In this document: positions 6,260 to 6,330 of the stretch, piece by piece | Position numbering within the stretch: position 1 is the stretch's first letter | Layout: each line of letters starts with the position of its first letter | DNA from: CAYSBE01 sp044337585 | Lineage (GTDB): Bacteria > Bacteroidota > Bacteroidia > UKL13-3 | Direction: 5' to 3' | DNA: 6,330 nucleotides | Assembly (NCBI GenBank): GCA_044337585.1 | Contig: JBIINH010000141.1 | Coordinates: 1-6,330, forward strand | Notes under the pieces: generated by a model | What the model saw: the letters and a program-made list of their open reading frames with translations, nothing else | Told to the model about the DNA's origin: nothing | Databases searched by the model: none | Program-made: the position numbers and the translations under genes

Positions 6260-6291
6260 CAAATGTATGCTTATTGAAATGACATTACATA
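6260..6291 (-). promoter_or_regulatory. Probable Bacteroidota-type promoter of the thioesterase gene
   Basis: On the minus strand TACATTTG (6267-6260) fits the -7 consensus TAnnTTTG exactly. A weaker -33 match, TATG for TTTG (6291-6288), lies 20 bp upstream. Transcription would begin near 6253, about 12 bases before the ATG at 6240, a short leader without Shine-Dalgarno. Confidence 0.6.
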
Positions 6292-6325
6292 AAAAAGGCT
6301 GCTATCAATAAATAGCAGCCTTTTT
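6292..6325 (-). terminator. Hairpin terminator at the right edge, probably of a minus-strand gene beyond the window
   Basis: A perfect 14-bp inverted repeat (6292-6305 with 6312-6325; core GGCTGCTAT / ATAGCAGCC) encloses a 6-base loop and is flanked by A and T runs, so it could work in both directions. The gene to its left (thioesterase) reads away from it on the minus strand. The transcript it ends therefore most likely comes from a minus-strand gene to the right of 6330. Confidence 0.75.
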
Positions 6326-6330
6326 ATTAT

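Overview
The window is AT-rich chromosomal DNA that most likely comes from a member of the Bacteroidota. The grounds are: promoter elements of the TTTG / TAnnTTTG type upstream of atpD and of the thioesterase gene; the near absence of Shine-Dalgarno sequences; an atpD-atpC pair that stands apart from the other ATP synthase genes; a very short epsilon subunit; and a secreted protein that opens with a carboxypeptidase-regulatory-like domain after a signal peptide ending in SNAQ. I cannot place it below phylum level.

Layout. Positions 1-1519 hold a minus-strand cluster, read from right to left: a GmhB-like HAD phosphatase (1022-1519), ribulose-phosphate 3-epimerase rpe (307-981), and the 5' end of a secreted or outer-membrane protein that begins with a GTG codon (1-288, running off the left edge). 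Divergent from it is a polyprenol-phosphate mannosyltransferase-like GT2 enzyme (1536-2300, real start probably TTG at 1572). The stretch 2301-3225 has no intact gene. On the minus strand it carries the wreck of a sensor histidine kinase, still readable from H-box to G2 box but broken by stops and at least four frameshifts. Then comes the atpD-atpC operon (minus, 5025 to 3281) with a textbook Bacteroidota promoter in front and a strong hairpin terminator behind. Divergent from atpD is a 3-methyladenine DNA glycosylase gene (mpg) whose original 5' end, starting at ATG 5118, is interrupted by two in-frame stops. Last is a hotdog acyl-CoA thioesterase (minus, 5722-6240) with its own promoter, and a hairpin at the right edge that probably ends a neighbouring minus-strand gene outside the window.

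How they fit together. The genes are mostly housekeeping: central carbon metabolism (rpe), energy (ATP synthase beta and epsilon), envelope glycan supply (heptose-phosphate phosphatase, lipid-linked mannose), acyl-CoA turnover and base-excision repair. I see no mobile element, CRISPR array, tRNA, rRNA or new defence-like system. The notable signal is gene decay: a dead histidine kinase and a freshly nonsense-mutated DNA repair glycosylase within about 3.5 kb, pointing to relaxed selection in this lineage.
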